Part shown: piece after piece, positions 63,392 to 64,000 of the stretch
Layout of the letters: every line of letters begins with the position of its first letter
Position numbering within the stretch: position 1 is the first letter of the stretch
Assembly: GCF_017168235.1 (NCBI RefSeq)
Contig: NZ_JABFAO010000002.1
Coordinates: forward strand, 578,488 to 642,487
Origin: Rhodococcus sp. KRD197
Lineage (GTDB): Bacteria > Actinomycetota > Actinomycetes > Mycobacteriales > Mycobacteriaceae
DNA: 64,000 nt
Direction of reading: 5' to 3'
The notes under the pieces: generated by a model
Seen by the model: only the letters and a program-made list of their open reading frames with translations
Database searches by the model: none
Told to the model about the DNA's origin: nothing
Position numbers and translations under genes: made by a program

Positions 63392-64000
63392 CTGCGGTGG
63401 GCGTGTTGCTGTGCGCGATGGCGTTGCTCGTCAGCCCGCGGCCCAGGGCACGGGTGGCCGTGTTGCGGCCCGAGGTGTCGAGATCGGTCGACCGTCGGTC
63501 TCGGGTGGTGATGATCGCGGCTGGCGTGGTCGTCGCACTGGTGCTCGCCCTGCAGACCGGAGGAGTGCATTTCGTCGCCGCAGCCTCGATCGTGGCCGCG
63601 ACCGTATGGAAACGGCGTCGAGGTAGAGGTTTTCGGCGCGAGCGACGCAGGGAGTCCGAGTCACTGATCGCCGGACTCGAAACCATCATCGGGGAACTAC
63701 GCGTGGGCGCTCACCCCGCGATCGCCTGCGGAACAGCGGCCGCCGAATGCACCGGGTCCGTTGCGTTGTCGTTTCGGCGCGCTTCGGGTCGTGCTCGGCT
63801 CGGGGGCACAGCTCACGAAGGTCTGCCGACAGCAGACTCGGCCGTGTCGCGGGAACTGACGATCCTCGCCGGCGCCTGGCGCGTCGCCGACGAAAATGGT
63901 CTCGCGCTGGTGGGTCTGCTCGGCGCTGCACGCGGTGATCTGCTGGCTCGCAATCGCTTCCGCGACCGCACCGAGGCGTCGCTGGCGGGTGCACGCGCAA
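63388..64000 (+). CDS. tadB: TadB-like membrane protein of the Tad apparatus, C-terminus cut by window edge
   Basis: GTG 63388 overlaps the tadA stop and the frame remains open to the window end (204 codons). Two short hydrophobic segments near the N-terminus (AVGVLLCAMALLVS, then VVMIAAGVVVALVLAL and HFVAAASIVAATVW) precede a basic RRRGRGFRRERRRESES and the start of a GspF-type domain (IAGLETIIGELRVGAHPAIA). In M. tuberculosis Rv3658c has the same place. It would be the platform protein for pilin assembly. Confidence 0.85.
   Translation, partial: MTAVGVLLCAMALLVSPRPRARVAVLRPEVSRSVDRRSRVVMIAAGVVVALVLALQTGGVHFVAAASIVAATVWKRRRGRGFRRERRRESESLIAGLETIIGELRVGAHPAIACGTAAAECTGSVALSFRRASGRARLGGTAHEGLPTADSAVSRELTILAGAWRVADENGLALVGLLGAARGDLLARNRFRDRTEASLAGARA

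Overview
The window looks like chromosome of a high-GC, mycolic-acid-containing actinobacterium, most likely a Rhodococcus (Nocardiaceae). The evidence is two long blocks whose gene content and order match, from memory, two Mycobacterium tuberculosis blocks. These are Rv3708c-Rv3720 (about 1.5-21 kb here: asd, ask, leuA, murT, gatD, recR, ybaB, an SRPBCC protein and a fatty-acid methyl-branching pair) and Rv3658c-Rv3683 (about 34-64 kb here: metallophosphoesterase, ponA2, whiB4, bagAB, crp, nth, marP, ephE, acs, dppABCD, ssd, tadA, tadB). A tuberculostearate-type methylation pair, a Get3-like BagAB pair, leaderless starts and a 6C RNA also fit this order.

Layout. 1-1.5 kb: a TetR gene cut by the window edge, divergent from an MpaB-family oxygenase. 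1.5-15.4 kb: lipid methylation genes, recombination genes (ybaB-recR), a lone AbiEi/DUF559-like gene, lipid II amidation genes (gatD-murT), a LysR/EamA pair and leuA with a leucine-rich leader peptide. 15.5-21.3 kb: a MalT-like LuxR regulator and the ask-asd operon. 21.3-34 kb is more accessory: a lone carbohydrate-type ABC ATPase, a multicopper oxidase, a tetR-BVMO-choD-decarboxylase operon, a furA-katA-dps peroxide-defence cluster, a ClC transporter and tRNA-Pro. 34-64 kb: the second block, covering cell wall and redox genes, acetate and dipeptide uptake, two small RNAs next to an HAD phosphatase, and the start of a tad pilus-type operon that runs off the window.

Working together. katA and dps sit behind a Fur-type repressor with a 13-bp-arm palindrome over its promoter. 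acs carries two tandem Crp-type sites and crp is itself in the window. dppA-dppB are separated by strong hairpins that probably let the binding protein be made in excess.

The most distinctive non-gene feature is a family of seven long inverted repeats (core GTGAGTGGAAATACATAGC and variants). Each adjoins at least one gene 3' end, and five lie between convergent genes. Several supply the stop codon of the neighbouring gene, and substitutions in one arm are usually matched in the other. The intergenic RNA pair (a 6C sRNA with C6 and C8 loops, and a probable Ms1/MTS2823-type RNA with promoter and terminator about 310 nt apart) is the other main find. I saw no insertion sequence, prophage, CRISPR array or rRNA gene.
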